Shown: positions 35,221-47,181 of the stretch, piece by piece
Layout: every line of letters begins with the position of its first letter
How positions within the stretch are numbered: position 1 is the stretch's first letter
Assembly (NCBI RefSeq): GCF_000006405.1
Contig: NW_003213889.1
Span: 423,860-482,585 of the forward strand
Origin: Perkinsus marinus ATCC 50983
Lineage: Eukaryota > Perkinsozoa > Perkinsida > Perkinsidae
Direction of reading: 5' to 3'
DNA: 58,726 bases
The notes under the pieces: generated by a model
Told to the model about the DNA's origin: nothing
What the model saw: the letters and a program-made list of their open reading frames with translations, nothing else
Databases searched by the model: none
Made by a program: the position numbers and the translations under genes

Positions 35221-37446
35221 CTATTGATTCCCCAGTTCATCAGAGTCATCGTTCCACCAGGACGGCAGGGGGTCCGAATCCGTCAGATCTACTTGCGATG
35301 GGAAGCTTCCACTAGGCTCATGCGCAAGGTTATCATAAATCGATCGATCATGGCGATCGCGGCCTTCCATAATCTGAGGAATCGTCAAATCAACTTGATG
35401 ATTCTCGGCCCTCACCTTCTGGTGCAGGACTTGCACAATCCTCTCTTGTCCCAGCAGCAGCTCCAACGCCCGCTCCCGGTCCACTACAGCGACATTGGGA
35501 ACAAGGACACAAGGCGTTGCCTTACAGTCATGGACAGTGTCAATGCTGTCGGTCATGGGCGTAGCATCCCCAAGTCCCAGAGAACCTATCATATAAGGAT
35601 AACAGAATGGTAGCCTCTGGACGAAGGCCTCACCCTCTCCTGAGTACCCAGGGGAGAGCCTCTGGTCACCAGTAGCTCTCTGACACTGTTGCTTCTGATA
35701 GAGGGATATCTCGTTCTTAACGTCATCAATGCACTGCTGGAGGAACACCTAGCAGTAGCACTACTATAGGCATTCACTAGTATCAGGCATGCCTCCCACT
35801 TCAATCTCCGATCGCTGTCGCAGCTGCTGGTCTATGGCTTCCCGTAGATACTTCAGCGACAACCTATGATCGATTATCAAATTGTGAGATGAGCAAATCG
35901 ATTACTTATCACTATTGATTCGATCCCTCAACGCGTCGATGGTCTTACGATATCTCAACTCCCTCTCATACGCTAAATTGGTCATCCTTGTGCGAGCAGT
36001 AGAGCCACCGCCGATATCAGCGTTGGCCCGGTCTGGGAACACCTTCTAGGCATCTCTCGATATTAATACTAATCTACCTCCTGACCCTCCACTGTTCTCG
36101 AGTAGCACATCGTTACTGCCACCGCTGGTACCAGAGCTCGGTAATCCTGATGACACCTTAGCGGCGCCTGGTAGAGTAACGACAGTTCCCTGCACACGAG
36201 CATCACTCTACCAGCCTTGGTCCCAGAGGACTCCCTTCGCTGTTCTATCATGTCCTTTAACCGTGCCGACTCTCGCTTAGTCGCAACCTGAGGCTACTCC
36301 TTGACACGTCGTCATTCTTGCGTGAAGGAGCGACCAGTTCCTCGAGTAAGCGCCAACGATCATCTTCTTGTGCCTCTAGAGCCTCCGCTAGCCCCTTTCT
36401 CTCGCCTTCAAGCTGTTCATTCCTCCGCTCGAACGACTACCGAGAGAAGGAGTCGACTCTGCACACGCGGCGACGGCGTGAACTTACCTGCGCAAGTTCA
36501 CGACTGGCCCGGAGGTCCACCAACATCTCGTCATGTCTGACCACGACAGACAAGTGTCGGAACAATATACGTGTGGTTTCCTCAGCTGACCTCAGGAGTT
36601 TCCAAGGCTACATTATGAAAATTCACACACAGTGCAGGATATTACAAAAACCAACAACACTTTCTCAAAATTCATCAGAATTTCTGATGAATTGTTAGCA
36701 ACACACATGTAGTTCATCATTTGCATATTCACCCATACTGCGAAAAGCATAGGAAGAGCCCAAGATAGTCTTTCTACCGAGCTTGCAATTCCATCGAGTA
36801 GTCACCCTTCAGTTCCCTCTGGTGTTCGAGCTCTCGAGCTACATCTTGCATTCGAGCTCGGAAGGCCCGCATGAGATCTTTTTCCTGGATACCACACTTC
36901 CCTGAAGTCTCTTTAGAATCTACCCTTACTTGATCTTGTAGCACCTTAGTTGTATTGGTTTCGATACACTCCATACACGCCACCAGTGTATCATGCATAC
37001 CCCTGAACCACCATCATAACCACACACAGCATTCATGACGTCTCTAACAATCACCTCAACTCTTTTATTCGCCGTCGATATTCCCCATCAGTCATCGAAG
37101 TCTTTTTTCGCTCACTTTCCTGATACAAGGTTAGTTGGACCCCTATGGCCGTCACTGACCTCATCTTCTGGCGCATCGTTCGCCGCGTCCCTATTAGCAC
37201 TTTCTCTTCTGGCGAACGCGCTCAAGCGAAACCTAGATGGTAATATACTCTCATGCAACAACGAAACAGGTCTCGCATAGCGACCAACGTGTCTGTCATC
37301 CCCAGACTGCAAAAAAGGCCGCATATGTGCAGCCAGTTCAAGACTACCCCAGAGACGTGAAGGCCTCACCGGAACTTGTCCTCTAATTTCCGAGACTTTC
37401 TTTCGAGCTTCTGTAATTTATTCATAACAGCATCTTTCCCATTACC
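35221..37446 (-). CDS. Multi-exon coiled-coil protein, function unknown
   Basis: A series of minus-strand exons encodes charged heptad-like sequence. From 5' to 3' these include MNKLQKLERKSRKLEDKFR (37445-37380), GIQEKDLMRAFRARMQDVAR with LEHQRELKGDY (36998-36774), HDEMLVDLRASRELAQ (near 36500), FERRNEQLEGERKGLAEAL (near 36400), ARLKDMIEQRRESSGT (36270-36230), and a 3' exon 35748-35221 opening with QQCIDDVKNEISLYQKQQ and ending in a Pro/Ser/acidic tail (SDPLPSWWNDDSDELGNQ). Donor and acceptor sites of the usual short type occur between them, for example GTAAGTTC after RELAQ at ~36488. I recognise no domain beyond the coiled coil. A structural or flagellar role is possible but unproven. Exon limits are approximate. 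Confidence 0.55.
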
Positions 37447-37785
37447 TGACGAAGCCCGGGCGTGCCCTATTTTTAGCGATCGCTCCACATATCTACTATG
37501 ACGCAGTTCTCAAAAAAATCTCTCTGTGACGTGAAGCCGCTACTAGGTGCCGCACTGAGCAACCGTATGAAAATCTGGGGCTGTCAAAAACAGCCTATTA
37601 TCAATGGGTAGCAATGATAGTTCTTATATTATACCAAATCGTTGAGCGCCACGTCTTAGTGCCAATCTCCTACTAACCTAGAGCCTGCCTGATCGGTCCA
37701 TGGCCGCTAGCGTGCTCCAGGACACAGACCCAGCGAGGTCTAGCTGTTAACATTTTCACTAGTTATAACCTATCCATATTTTCAC

Positions 37786-38489
37786 ATGGCTATCACGTTG
37801 TCATCACCAAAACTGTTCTTCACTGCGAGCATCATCATGATCATCGCAGTCCTCTCACCCTTCATGGGCGTTCATGCTGAGACTTGTTCGGAGCTGTGTT
37901 CAAGGATAAAGAAATGCGCAAGTTCCAAGTATGGCTCCTACTGTAAGGCATCATCAGTGCATAGCACTACTACAGTCTGCTACGGCCTGTTCAAGGATCT
38001 TAATGCTTCAATATGCTATACCGATTCACAAGGCGATAACTGCTGGGGAAGCCCCGTCGAGTGCGAGTACGACGACTACGGCTTCGACGAGGTCACTACT
38101 GGACCGACTAGTCCTAGCTTGAATGATAAGAGAGACTCGAGACCGTCTCCTGAGAAGTGGCGAATTCTACCAACGACTACTTATGCTAATGATGCTGCTG
38201 CTATCGACAGTCAATCGAGTGCCCTATCTAGCTCAGGGGCTAGTAGGAGGAGACTGACAGAGCTCTCAGTGGTAATGCAGAGGCCAGAAGAAGAGTGGCC
38301 ATCTCAGAAGGAGGTTCCCAAGCCTGTGTCAACTGCTAAGCGTCAGGGTCAGCCATCGCTGAGCTGTGAATTTTCTCAATGGGCTCTGGAGAAAGTCCTG
38401 TAAGTACGTTCGTGTGTGTATAGTAACTATCCTCATTCTCGACCCTTCATGGTGTTTTCTTAAGGCAGCCAGCACTGCGCCTCCTTTGA
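37786..38489 (+). CDS. Secreted Cys-rich protein
   Basis: The ATG at 37786 opens a clear signal peptide, with a hydrophobic core ASIIMIIAVLSPFMGVHA and likely cleavage before ETCSELC. The mature N-terminal part has about ten cysteines in 70 residues (CSELCSRIKKC, YCKASS, TVCYGLF, SICYTD, NCWGSPVECEY), followed by a Ser/Pro/Glu-rich, probably disordered tail. The ORF would end at 38403, but a GTAAGTACG donor at 38400 and an acceptor at 38464 extend it by a few residues (LQPALRLL) to a stop at 38487-38489. The spacing of cysteines suggests a compact disulfide domain that I cannot name. Small secreted Cys-rich proteins are plausible host-interaction factors in a parasite, by inference only. No paralogue is visible in the window. 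Confidence 0.65.
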
Positions 38490-39562
38490 GGATGACATAA
38501 TGTCTGTTGGTGCTACTACTACTAATGCTGTTGCCTGTTTTTGGTCTTCATTGATATATCTGAACTATGCTGTGTAAGGGGCGTCGCCCCAGTTACTTGA
38601 CTACGAACATGAGATTATCTCACCGACTTGTGTTGTTCATATCATGGAATTTTTCCACGGGCCTCCGCGACCACTATAGATATGGTAATTACGAGGAGGA
38701 GGAGGAGGAGAGACTAGCTCTTAGATTCATTCGTGTGATTCGGTCAGCGACCTACACACCATGTACAAGCTGTAAATCCGTGGTTAAAAACGGTCTGGGA
38801 CTAGGCGACCCATGAGTCTACTAGATTCATTTCAAAATGATCACAAGCAAGTACGCGACATTGAATCGCGTAGATGCGGGGATTAGATGATATAACTCGT
38901 CTCCTCTCTTCCTGTATGAACCCACCTATGTCTAGCCGAGGACTTGAAAGTTCAGGCTCGAGTACTTCCCCTTCTCGGCTACGTCGTGTGTCCTCTTGCA
39001 CACTAGAGGGTGGCTCCTCTCTCGGATTCATCGATGGATCCAAATGCTACAAATGAACTGGGGTCATGCATTGATCGAACGCGAGAAAAAAGGAGAGATT
39101 CCACATGAAACTTGATCAGCAAGAACACACCTAATTATAACTAGATGAGCAGGCTCATCAGCACAGCCTTAGAGGGGACGAGTGGCGATGTTGAAGTACT
39201 GGGGGACTTTCGTGGTCCCCCCACCGACCTCAGCATTGTCGAGATCAGAGCCGGCGAAGGAACTCGGGGTGATCACAGGGGTGAAGTGCCGGCTGAGAGG
39301 AAATAGCCGGTATCAGTCCAAAGGGGAAGAACACTATGCATCGGGATGGTTTTTGCTGAGATCGAAGACATGCTATAGTTACCGTTCTGTTGCCAATAAA
39401 GGATGCCGAATATCCCCATCTGTTATGCCTCCTTCCTGCGGGCCGAAAATAGGCGACCATAAGACAGAATTTTCATGGGATAATCGATGGTATCTGACTA
39501 CTGTTGTTGAAGGCGGCAACACACACAAATACGATACGACCGTCCGCCTTCCCGCTGGGGTA
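38490..39562. other. Interval with no supported gene
   Basis: ORFs at 38567-38815, 38801-39043 and 39182-39664 overlap on both strands without family signals. A run of GAGGAG repeats lies at 38694-38712. The minus strand here is downstream of the membrane-protein gene that ends at 39563. Confidence 0.4.
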
Positions 39563-40308
39563 TTACATAAAGCAGGCAAGCACGAGAACAGCCATGCAGA
39601 GGTCGGCGATGACGACGCCGCCTACCCACCATGGATAGGCCTTCCATTGGGCTATGACTCGTAGTAGGATTGCTATCAGAGCTAAAGCGTTGAAAGCCTG
39701 AACAGCTCGAGATCTTCATGAGATGAATAATCCTACTATACCGAGCTTGGGAGAATATCCCGTATGCCTCTCCCTATCTGTGTCATGCTAGCTGCTGACA
39801 TAATCGACATGATGGCGATGAGGCCCGACAGCACCTGATTACCCCTAGAAATCTAATTACGAATGATGCCACTATCATCATCACCAATGCTTCTGATAGG
39901 CTCCCCCCGATCCAGCCGCATGCCATGCAGAGGGCCCCCGCCACGAACTCGGTAGTACCTAAAGGGTAGAGCATTCGTACTAGGATTCTCAACATATCTA
40001 GAGGATTGGAATCGAAGTAACAACCTACCAACACTGAGTCGCAAACTGTCTGCGTATCCAGGAAGCCTCCACACGTCGGCGACCCAGGCAAAGGCAGTTC
40101 CCATTGAGCGATAAAGGGGGTGGAATGGGATGAGCTTTCTTAGACTAGTCCACCATATGAAGGTCCCTGCATTTGATGCTACTATGGTTGTACGACGACG
40201 ATGTAGATGCTCACCCACTATGAAGCTTATAAGGTTACTAACCAACACTGCCGTCCATTGCCACCTTTCCTCCGGCCTGTCTGCTATTGAGGATGCAGTG
40301 CTGCCCAT
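39563..40308 (-). CDS. Polytopic membrane protein, family unknown
   Basis: The reading starts with MGSTASSIADRPEERW (40308) and, in spliced segments, gives hydrophobic stretches AVLVSNLISFIVGE, GTTEFVAGALCMACGWIGG, ALVMMIVASFVIRFLG, LSGLIAIMSIMSAAS, AFNALALIAILLRVIAQW and WWVGGVVIADLCMAVLVLAC, with a stop at 39565-39563. Each is long enough for a membrane helix, so the protein probably has about six. Frames change between segments at GT-AG-like sites, for example a GTAATCAGG donor after VIRFLG, but exact junctions are uncertain. No transporter signature is recognised. The N-terminal MGS could be myristoylated, but this is a guess. Confidence 0.5.
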
Positions 40309-40619
40309 CTAGTTGGAAATCAATTACGATAATGACTGTACCAGGGATGTCGGATGATATTGATCATGACCTGAGGTGTAGTGCGTAGCACAGTAGGCGA
40401 AGCTTTCTCGAACGATGTTCACAGACACATACACGCCTACGTCACCATATTTCACTCAATGACTTGGGTGGGTCAAGGGCTTCCTCCTGGATTCGTGAAT
40501 TAACCTATCCTGCGACATCTAGGTGATCAATTGCGCAATATCAGCAGCTCTAATCAGGAAAAGCAAGCTATAATACACAATGTGCATCGATATCGGAATG
40601 TTGCGCACAATTCAGTAAA

Positions 40620-40701
40620 CGACACCTGGGAGATTCGAACTCCCGCGGGCAGAGCCCAACGGCTTAGCAGGCCGCCGCCTTAACCACTCGGCCAAAGTGT
40701 C
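40620..40701 (-). tRNA. tRNA-Ser(GCT)
   Basis: 82 nt on the reverse strand. The acceptor stem is GACACTT/AGGTGTC with one G-U pair and discriminator G, as in tRNA-Ser. The anticodon stem GCGGC/GCCGT encloses loop CTGCTAA with anticodon GCT. A long variable arm (TGGGCTCTGCCCG region) marks a class II tRNA, and the T-arm is GGGAG-TTCGAAT-CTCCC. There is no intron. It stands alone between the membrane-protein and CUE genes. Confidence 0.95.
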
Positions 40702-40949
40702 ATGCATTAGCTGCTATGACCGTTAGGCTCGCCAGTTTGCCGAAGACACCAACGTAACATCACGTCGGTAGAGCTTATAGTGCAGCACCTAGAAGATGAG
40801 GACCTAAGATCATAACTCACTTTTTGCATCTTAATATTCTCGCTAATCTGGAACTATCCTCGTGTTCGCATCCGTCATCCTGGCGAGAAAGTTCAAACAG
40901 GGATGTTATGTATCAACCCTTCAGCCGAACAGGTCTTGCAACAATCAAG

Positions 40950-42026
40950 ATGCCCTCTCCACGGAAGAACTCTGTACAGTTGGGTCCCGCCGCTGCTGCT
41001 GCTGCTGAGGAAGAGGAAGAAAGCTCGCCGCAAGTCGATTACGGAGAAGAATGGGAGGAAATTGAGCGCGAAGAAGAGCAGTCTAGGATTGGTAATAGGA
41101 CTCAGACAAGTATTCAACAACGTATCGGGAAAGCATAAACGACATATTCTGATTTACTTCTCGCAGGAATTTGAGACTTTCGTAGAACTGAATTGATCTC
41201 GTGCATGACAACTGCCGGTTGATCTGTCAGCTGCGGGCCGACCGAAGAAGAAGTCGTCCAGTAATCGCAAGCCCCGGCTGAACTTATGGGATGACTGTGA
41301 AAACATGCCGGGAGCTAAGCCTAACGCCACACCAGTTCAACGGGAGTAGTGGCCTTACCCTGTTAACAATGAACTTACTTCGTATGAGCATGTTAGATAT
41401 TTCGAGTCCCGCTGTTTGAAGGTTTGGAAGGAAACAGCAAAGGAGAGTAAAGCCCATGAACAGGAACGCTCACGGGAGATTGAGCGGGAGGAGGCTGAGT
41501 GGTACTACTACTACTACATCTATGGACTCCATCGGAATCCACCACGTTCTTTCTTCAGCCTTGAAGATGAAATAACAGATCTTTTCGAGATGTTCCCTCT
41601 ATTGGATTCGGCTCTCATTCAAGACATTTACCTCTGCAGTGATCGAGACTGGGATACTACAGTAGACACTCTACTGGTAGTAGGAGCATTGATAACTCTC
41701 TAATTGTATCACCATGCTGATTGTTCCAGAAACTAAGTGGAGAGAGCGAGGGACTGGACGCCCGAGTGAGCAAGCCGCCACCAAGGATGGACGATGAGAA
41801 CGAATTCCCTCTTCTTGTGGGGAAGGACGATTGGCAGGTAGTCATATATCGATAGAATGGGGAGGCTGCAGTACGTTGTTAGAATTGTTTCTACTAGGTT
41901 GTCCCGCGGTACATATTGGAGGAAGGGAAGGAGGATACTGTCTCGTCGTCGCGGCCCACTGAGTCTACTTCCTATCTCGCTAAAGTGATGAAAAACACTA
42001 CCAAAGAGGAAAATACGACACTGTAG
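40950..42026 (+). CDS. CUE-domain protein (ubiquitin-binding type)
   Basis: Five exons (40950-41091, 41231-41345, 41397-41676, 41730-41837, 41898-42026; 774 nt, 257 aa) with GT-AG introns of 139, 51, 53 and 60 nt. A poly-Ala and acidic N-terminus is followed by a basic segment (GRPKKKSSSNRKPRLNLWDD) and a Glu/Arg-rich helix. The CUE domain spans about residues 142-180: DEITDLFEMFPLLDSALIQD followed by RDWDTTVDTLL, with the MFP and final LL motif of the family. Near residue 210 DENEFPLLVG resembles the FPALG element found in CUE/SMR proteins. No SMR or E2-binding domain is visible. CUE domains bind ubiquitin or recruit E2 enzymes, so a trafficking or degradation role is likely. The next gene starts 110 bp downstream on the same strand. 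Confidence 0.75.
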
Positions 42027-42135
42027 ATTCTCTCGCTCGTTATGGTTCGGAAGGGATTGAATTTTGTACTACTAAGTTGATCACAAACATTTCACTCGAT
42101 TCACACAGACTGGCCCTTGCGTTGTACAGGGAGTT

Positions 42136-44521
42136 ATGGTGGTTAATGAGGTGGGCCTTTGTATGGCTGAGCGGCGACCAGAGACCGATAATTGTACTAG
42201 TGAGGAGGAGTCGTCCTCTTCAGGGGACGAGGAGGTCACTTGGAATGTGAATGAGAGAGAGAAAAGGGTGGTTATTCAGAAGTCTGGTAGGAATAAGTGT
42301 AGGGTGCCGGGAACGAACCTGCGACCTTCAGCTACCGCTTTGAAGGATGATGAGTTCTGGAGCTCGAACTTACACGACACGTGGGAGGAGGATCCCGATG
42401 ATAGCAGCATCTCGTTCGACTCTGAGGATGAGGAGGATGCGCAATGGCAAGTAAATGACCTTGTAAAACTCGTTCGAAGCCTCCCATGGGTTCGTATTAG
42501 GACGTGGGTGAATCTAGCATGTCGGAGGCAACCTCTGGTGTAGAGGAGGAGGAGGGGGGTAACAATGAGGAGGAGGAGAGTGATGATAGCTCAAAACGCA
42601 GACGGAAACCGAACAAGTAGCCGATCTGGGAGGTGTACACTATTTTGGTGAATATTCCCTTTACACTGGGATTTCGGTACTTCACAAAATGCAAAGTGCT
42701 GAAAGCCTTTGGTTACTAGTCATGCAGAGTAGAAAAATGTGCACATGGTCAACTACATTTTTGTTGGTAAAAATATGAAAATTTTGGGAAATTTTCATTG
42801 ATTTCTGTATATTTTTTCCAAAATTCGTATTTAAAGTTCCATAATTATCAAGCGAACTCCTGAGCTCAATATAAGTAAAAAAGCGAATATATATTCCTAC
42901 TCCAACACTGTGGCTGCGGGAAAAATAGCACTTCTATGGGAGGACTGAGTATTTTGTGAGAGCGCGCACTATCTCGTTGAAGTAGAACACAACATCAGTA
43001 GATTGGGCTCATAGTGAGTGAGATAGAGCAGAGAAAAAGTTAAAGTAGCCGAGAGAATGCAGTGATAATGCGAAGCTAGTGTGAGCACAGCTCGATTGTG
43101 TAATGTACTCTAGACTGTGCAAGCGGCAGCTAAACTATCATACGAATATCGAAGGATTCAAATAAGCCACTCGTGATCGACATTATTCTCCACCTTCTAT
43201 TCCATTTACAGGCAGGTGTCCACTTGATCAATTCTAGATATGTTGATCCGGCGCTACAGCCCAAACGGAAGAAGGCTCGGAAGGCCTCAGCTGTAGAGAA
43301 AAGGGGAAGGAAAAGCAGCGAGGAGGCGACAAGTACTCCGTCCTGGGAGGAAACATCTAATAAAAAGTACTAACGTATCGCTCCGTTGATTCGGTGGGAT
43401 TTGTATCGATCAGGCCGGTATCGGCTTCCAGAGGCGTCCGCGGTGTCACCACTAGAGATACTACCCGAGCTCAGACGGTGGACTCTAGTATTAGAGAAAC
43501 GGATAGGATGCATAGTCAAGAGGAGCGGAGGAAGGGTAGAAAGGAAACCAAAAAGAAGGAGACCAAGGACAAGTGGCCGAGCTATGTAAGACATGTACAT
43601 GATCGCTGAATTGGTTGGGGTGTGGTATGTCGCTACTACTGTTGACGATCGCTGAATTGGTTGGAGTGTGGTATGTCGCTACTACTGTTGACGATCGCTG
43701 AATTGGTTGGAGTGTGGTATGTCGCTACTACTGTTGACGATCGCTGAATTGGTTGGAGTGTGGTATGTCGCTACTACTGTTGACGATCGCTGAATTGGTT
43801 GGAGTGTGGTATGTCGCTACGACCGTTCATTTCACTCATCCGTCATTCCATTCATCTCTTCATATTGATCATTGGCTTTGTGCCAACTACCATTGTTTAC
43901 TGCACCGTGTAGACCTCCGACTGTCAAAGAGTATTTTCCTATTGTCAATTTGTAGTCTATTACTATCTACCACCACGGCTTCCTTCACGCTCATGTCACT
44001 CAGGATGAACTCATTGACGAGGCCCTCCAAGTGGAAGTATGGAACACGAGACAACTCATCGACTATATCAGCTATGAAAGGGAACTCGATAAGATGGGCC
44101 ATCATCAGAGTGCCGCTGTGAAGGCTAAGAAGAAGGCCAGGGAGACCACACCTCTAGTGCGTTGGACCAACAGGTGAGCACTATTCTCAGCCACCATATT
44201 AAGAATCTTCGCAGTGCGTCAAAAGTAAGGGGAGAAGTAATTGAGGAGTTGTCCTTTCATAACGGTGCGGACATCTCTGCAGCATTTCCGTCTCCGTCGG
44301 CTTCCCCCGTAGAGCTGTCTCCATCACAGCGACGGAAGTACCGAGAGCCGTTCACCGGCGAGACGTAGCGTCTTCAGTTCATCATCTAATTGTACACGAT
44401 TGGTGTCAGATTCGATACGATAGAGGAGTACAAGAGGCTTCGAGAAAAGGGCCAAGCGAAAGAGCTGGTCGAGTTTGACCGAGCCTTGAGAGTCTTAGAG
44501 ACCTATTGTGTTAATACTTGA
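42136..44521 (+). CDS. VPS72: YL1/Vps72 family, SWR1/SRCAP H2A.Z-exchange subunit
   Basis: Seven exons (42136-42450, 42501-42616, 43238-43366, 43414-43585, 43956-44173, 44215-44364, 44410-44521) sum to 1212 nt (403 aa); all introns are GT-AG. Residues 72-105 carry the YL1 N-terminal pattern DEFWSS, TWEEDPDD and FDSEDEED, the acidic H2A.Z-H2B-binding region. NKYVDPALQPKRKKARK follows. Next comes the middle domain, VTQDELIDEALQVEVWNTRQ to YERELDKMGHH, matching LTQEELLxEAxxTExxN. The C-terminal YL1_C block is RRKYREPFTGETFDTIEEYK RLR, matching YRDPxTGxPYxTxxAFKxIR. The protein delivers H2A.Z to the SWR1 complex in yeast and animals. A second in-frame ATG at 42163 could be the real start. The 370-nt fifth intron region holds a 46-bp minisatellite and the second-to-third exon intron is 621 nt, long for this locus. 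Confidence 0.85.
43601..43822. repeat. 46-bp minisatellite, ~4.8 copies, in VPS72 intron
   Basis: The unit GATCGCTGAATTGGTTGGAG plus 26 further bases starts at 43601, 43647, 43693, 43739 and 43785. The copies are near identical, with one G/A difference in the first. It lies within the intron 43586-43955, 15 bp after the donor. Confidence 0.95.
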
Positions 44522-44610
44522 TGACTTTGTACTTGGAAAGGATTGTGTTAGAGGAGTAGCTCCAACCGATGTTTTGAAGAATAACATGTCTAGAGTATCA
44601 AATTGTTCAA

Positions 44611-44733
44611 TGGAGTTTCACCCATGATATGAAAAACACTAGTGAAAAACATATTTCACGACTATCGCAAGGTGCAATTATCGCGTTTTCCACCGAGTTT
44701 TACGCCACTCTACGTAAAACGGGTGAAACTCCA
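44611..44733. mobile_element. Possible MITE or foldback element
   Basis: TGGAGTTTCACCC at 44611-44623 is exactly inverted at 44721-44733. Inside lies a second hairpin, GTTTTACG/CGTAAAAC, near 44697-44720. The total length of 123 bp is in the MITE range. No target-site duplication is evident. The remaining interval 44522-45354 shows no gene. Confidence 0.45.
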
Positions 44734-45354
44734 ATGCACTAACGACAGCAACGCTATTCAAGGACAATGACGACCTGGGCGTTGCTGTTACTGCTATCGC
44801 GTATTCTACGAGTATTTGCTACTCCTAGAGCACCTGTAGGAGTATTTGCATCCTTCTCGTGGGAGTGATTGTGAAAGTTAGAGAATGTCTCGATTAAGTA
44901 ACTCAACATACATCGATAGTGGGCACACTGGAAGGCTATACCAAAGCATGAAGGTAGAGGCAGTCAGAAACTGATGATAAACAGCATGTAAGGAAGTGAA
45001 TAACTCCTCGGGGTGACTCGAGCACTAGGGATCCCAACGCTGGATGATACTAAGCTTAGTAGCTACTATGGTTACACTCATGGTTGGCTGGTAGTCGCTG
45101 CCACCCTCCAACTGATGTGGAATAGGCACTGAACTGACGGCTGCGGCAACGCCGGGTGAAATTATCGATACTGGGATGTGGTCTCTATAAACTAGTACAC
45201 CAAGTAGTGATCATCCCGTGATCACACACTACATTCGAGAGGTCGTGGGAAGTACCCTATTGAGAGGAAGTGAATCTTGACGGACATTAGATCGATTCCA
45301 TTACCTCTCTGATTCCAACAGTATAGGACAGGGCTCTCATTGTATGATGTTTAG

Positions 45355-45558
45355 TATTATGATGGTGTTGCTGCTGCTGCAGACGGTGTGCTCTCACTAC
45401 CGGAGCATCAACCAATGTTCAAGGTGATACTGTTGAGGTTCGATACTCAACATGGCGTGTACATCCACCAACATAACGGCGTTACGTTGATCAGTGCCAA
45501 CTACAAACACGAGCCGTGGGAGGAGGCTGATGAAACTCGAATACACAGCATAAAATGA
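45355..45558 (+). CDS. Hypothetical exon, 68 codons, 5' end unresolved
   Basis: After an acceptor-like TTTAG at 45350-45354 an open frame begins YYDGVAAAADGVLSLPEHQP and continues FKVILLRFDTQHGVYIHQHN to a stop at 45556-45558. The alternation of hydrophobic and polar residues (strand-like VILLRFD, GVYIHQHNG, GVTLISANY) looks like protein rather than noise. Upstream exons were not found. No family assigned. The assembly gap lies 200 bp downstream. Confidence 0.35.
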   Translation, partial: YYDGVAAAADGVLSLPEHQPMFKVILLRFDTQHGVYIHQHNGVTLISANYKHEPWEEADETRIHSIK

Positions 45559-45758
45559 TAGGGAACAGAATTACTTGTGACAGTGGTAGTAATATGGGAT
45601 ATACTTTCCAATAGAATTAGGCCCGTGCAGAAGCCTGGTGGGAGTGGGGAGGGATACCTCGATGCAGTGGACGGCGATAAGAAGGAGGAACAGACCAGTC
45701 ACTAGCTTGACCCGACTTTAGAGAACCTGTCTCCCCGACTAGTGTTCCAAAGCTAGGG

Positions 45759-45858
45759 NNNNNNNNNNNNNNNNNNNNNNNNNNNNNNNNNNNNNNNNNN
45801 NNNNNNNNNNNNNNNNNNNNNNNNNNNNNNNNNNNNNNNNNNNNNNNNNNNNNNNNNN
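45759..45858. other. Assembly gap of 100 N
   Basis: Exactly 100 N; unknown true length. No inverted or repeated sequence is apparent on its two sides, unlike the gap at 18412. Confidence 0.95.
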
Positions 45859-47181
45859 CGGTCGCGGCCATACATCATCCGATTCCCTATAGTCTTGGCT
45901 GCTATAGTCTCTGACGAGTCCGAAGATGTTAAAGAGACGGTATGATCATAGACCCCAGTCGTGCCCACACCGTGGAAGTGAGAGTAGTAGGATGAGTTGC
46001 ATTCTCGCTCCAGATGTCGCTGCCCTTCAGCTGGCCGTGCACTACTTCCTTTGGTGGGGTGATCCTGGATTTTACCTCTATCACTATGAGAACCAGTGGC
46101 TTGACGATGCACACTGAGAAACGCGGCTGTCAAACGTCATTGACCTCCCAGTTGTATTACCCATCAGCTTCAGCTACTACATGAGCTCTATTACGCGTGT
46201 GAGTACCTAGCTTGAATTGAGGAAATGACGCGATTGTGGTATGATGATTACGGGAGTCTATCCTTTCCTCCTCTACGGCAGAGGTTGAACAGCACAGTAG
46301 CCTTTGAAAGAGTGTGGGGTCTGAAGGCATTGAACCAACTATAATAAAGAACCCGAGAATTCCTTGAATCGTTAAAGCAGCTGCAGATCAAGTCAAGTTA
46401 AAGTTAGTTAGTAAGTTAGTTTGGTCAAGTTAAATCAGCAGCAGGAGTGGTTGGTGATAACGCAATCCCCTCCCTATTACGTTCATCCTTCTCGAGACGG
46501 CTCCGAGCCTTGGGTATACTGCTGATATGATTCCTACAATAGAGTTCATACGCTGTTCGGCAGCCTATATAACGCTAAGGCTCTTCTGCACTACTACGCT
46601 GTCATGGTCATAGACAAGTTCATTCAGGGGGGCACGGTAGTGCAAGATTATGATGATCATCAAAAGTAATGGGTGAATCGAATAGTGAATGCAGTCTACA
46701 GCTCTCTGTATGCGGCAAGAGTGAGGCCACGTCTCCCACTACTACCTTCTGAATTTGCCCAGTATATCATGTAGTGCTATTCCAGAGTACCACTGATCAG
46801 AATTGAGACACATTTGCAGATGGAGTGGTACGAATATTTGTTAGCATGTGAAGATACACTTACAATAACTGAGAAGGGAAGAGTCGAAGGTGTGGTTTCG
46901 AGCGGCGGCAAAAGTGCGCACTTTCCAACTACGAGTTTTGTGGCGCAGTGACGATTCATTTCCGGACCGTGTCGCCAATACCACTCCTTGGCGTCTTCCT
47001 ATCAATGCCTGACGAGAGCCAGTCGTTCTACAATCAGAAGGCTCGTGTGCGACAAGAGAAAATATGGAATGAAGTAATTGCAACAGAACTGCGGTAAAAC
47101 ACAACACAAAGGGACGCACCCCTGCGCCCTTCCGGACTAGTCATTCCCTCTAGGCACAGCCGACCGTATCTGATCTTCCAA
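45859..47181 (+). other. Probable exons of an unassigned gene
   Basis: Several plus-strand stretches read like coding exons: ALQLAVHYFLWWGDPGFYLY (near 46020-46085), LLHELYYAC before a GTGAGTACC donor (46165-46200), TRLWYDDYGSLSFPPLRQRL (46230-46290), HTLFGSLYNAKALLHYYAVM (46550-46610) and VNRIVNAVYSSLYAARVRPR (46675-46735, stop at ~46774). They do not join into one clear model and no family is recognised. They may be parts of one aromatic-rich protein or of related small genes. Confidence 0.3.

Noticed and set aside
39182-39664. 160-codon plus-strand frame
   Set aside because: It lies mostly antisense to the 3' exons of the membrane-protein gene, whose hydrophobic segments are more convincing; no domain found.
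45617-46133. Minus-strand frames crossing the second gap
   Set aside because: They exist only because N is read as open; no coding signal on either side in those frames.
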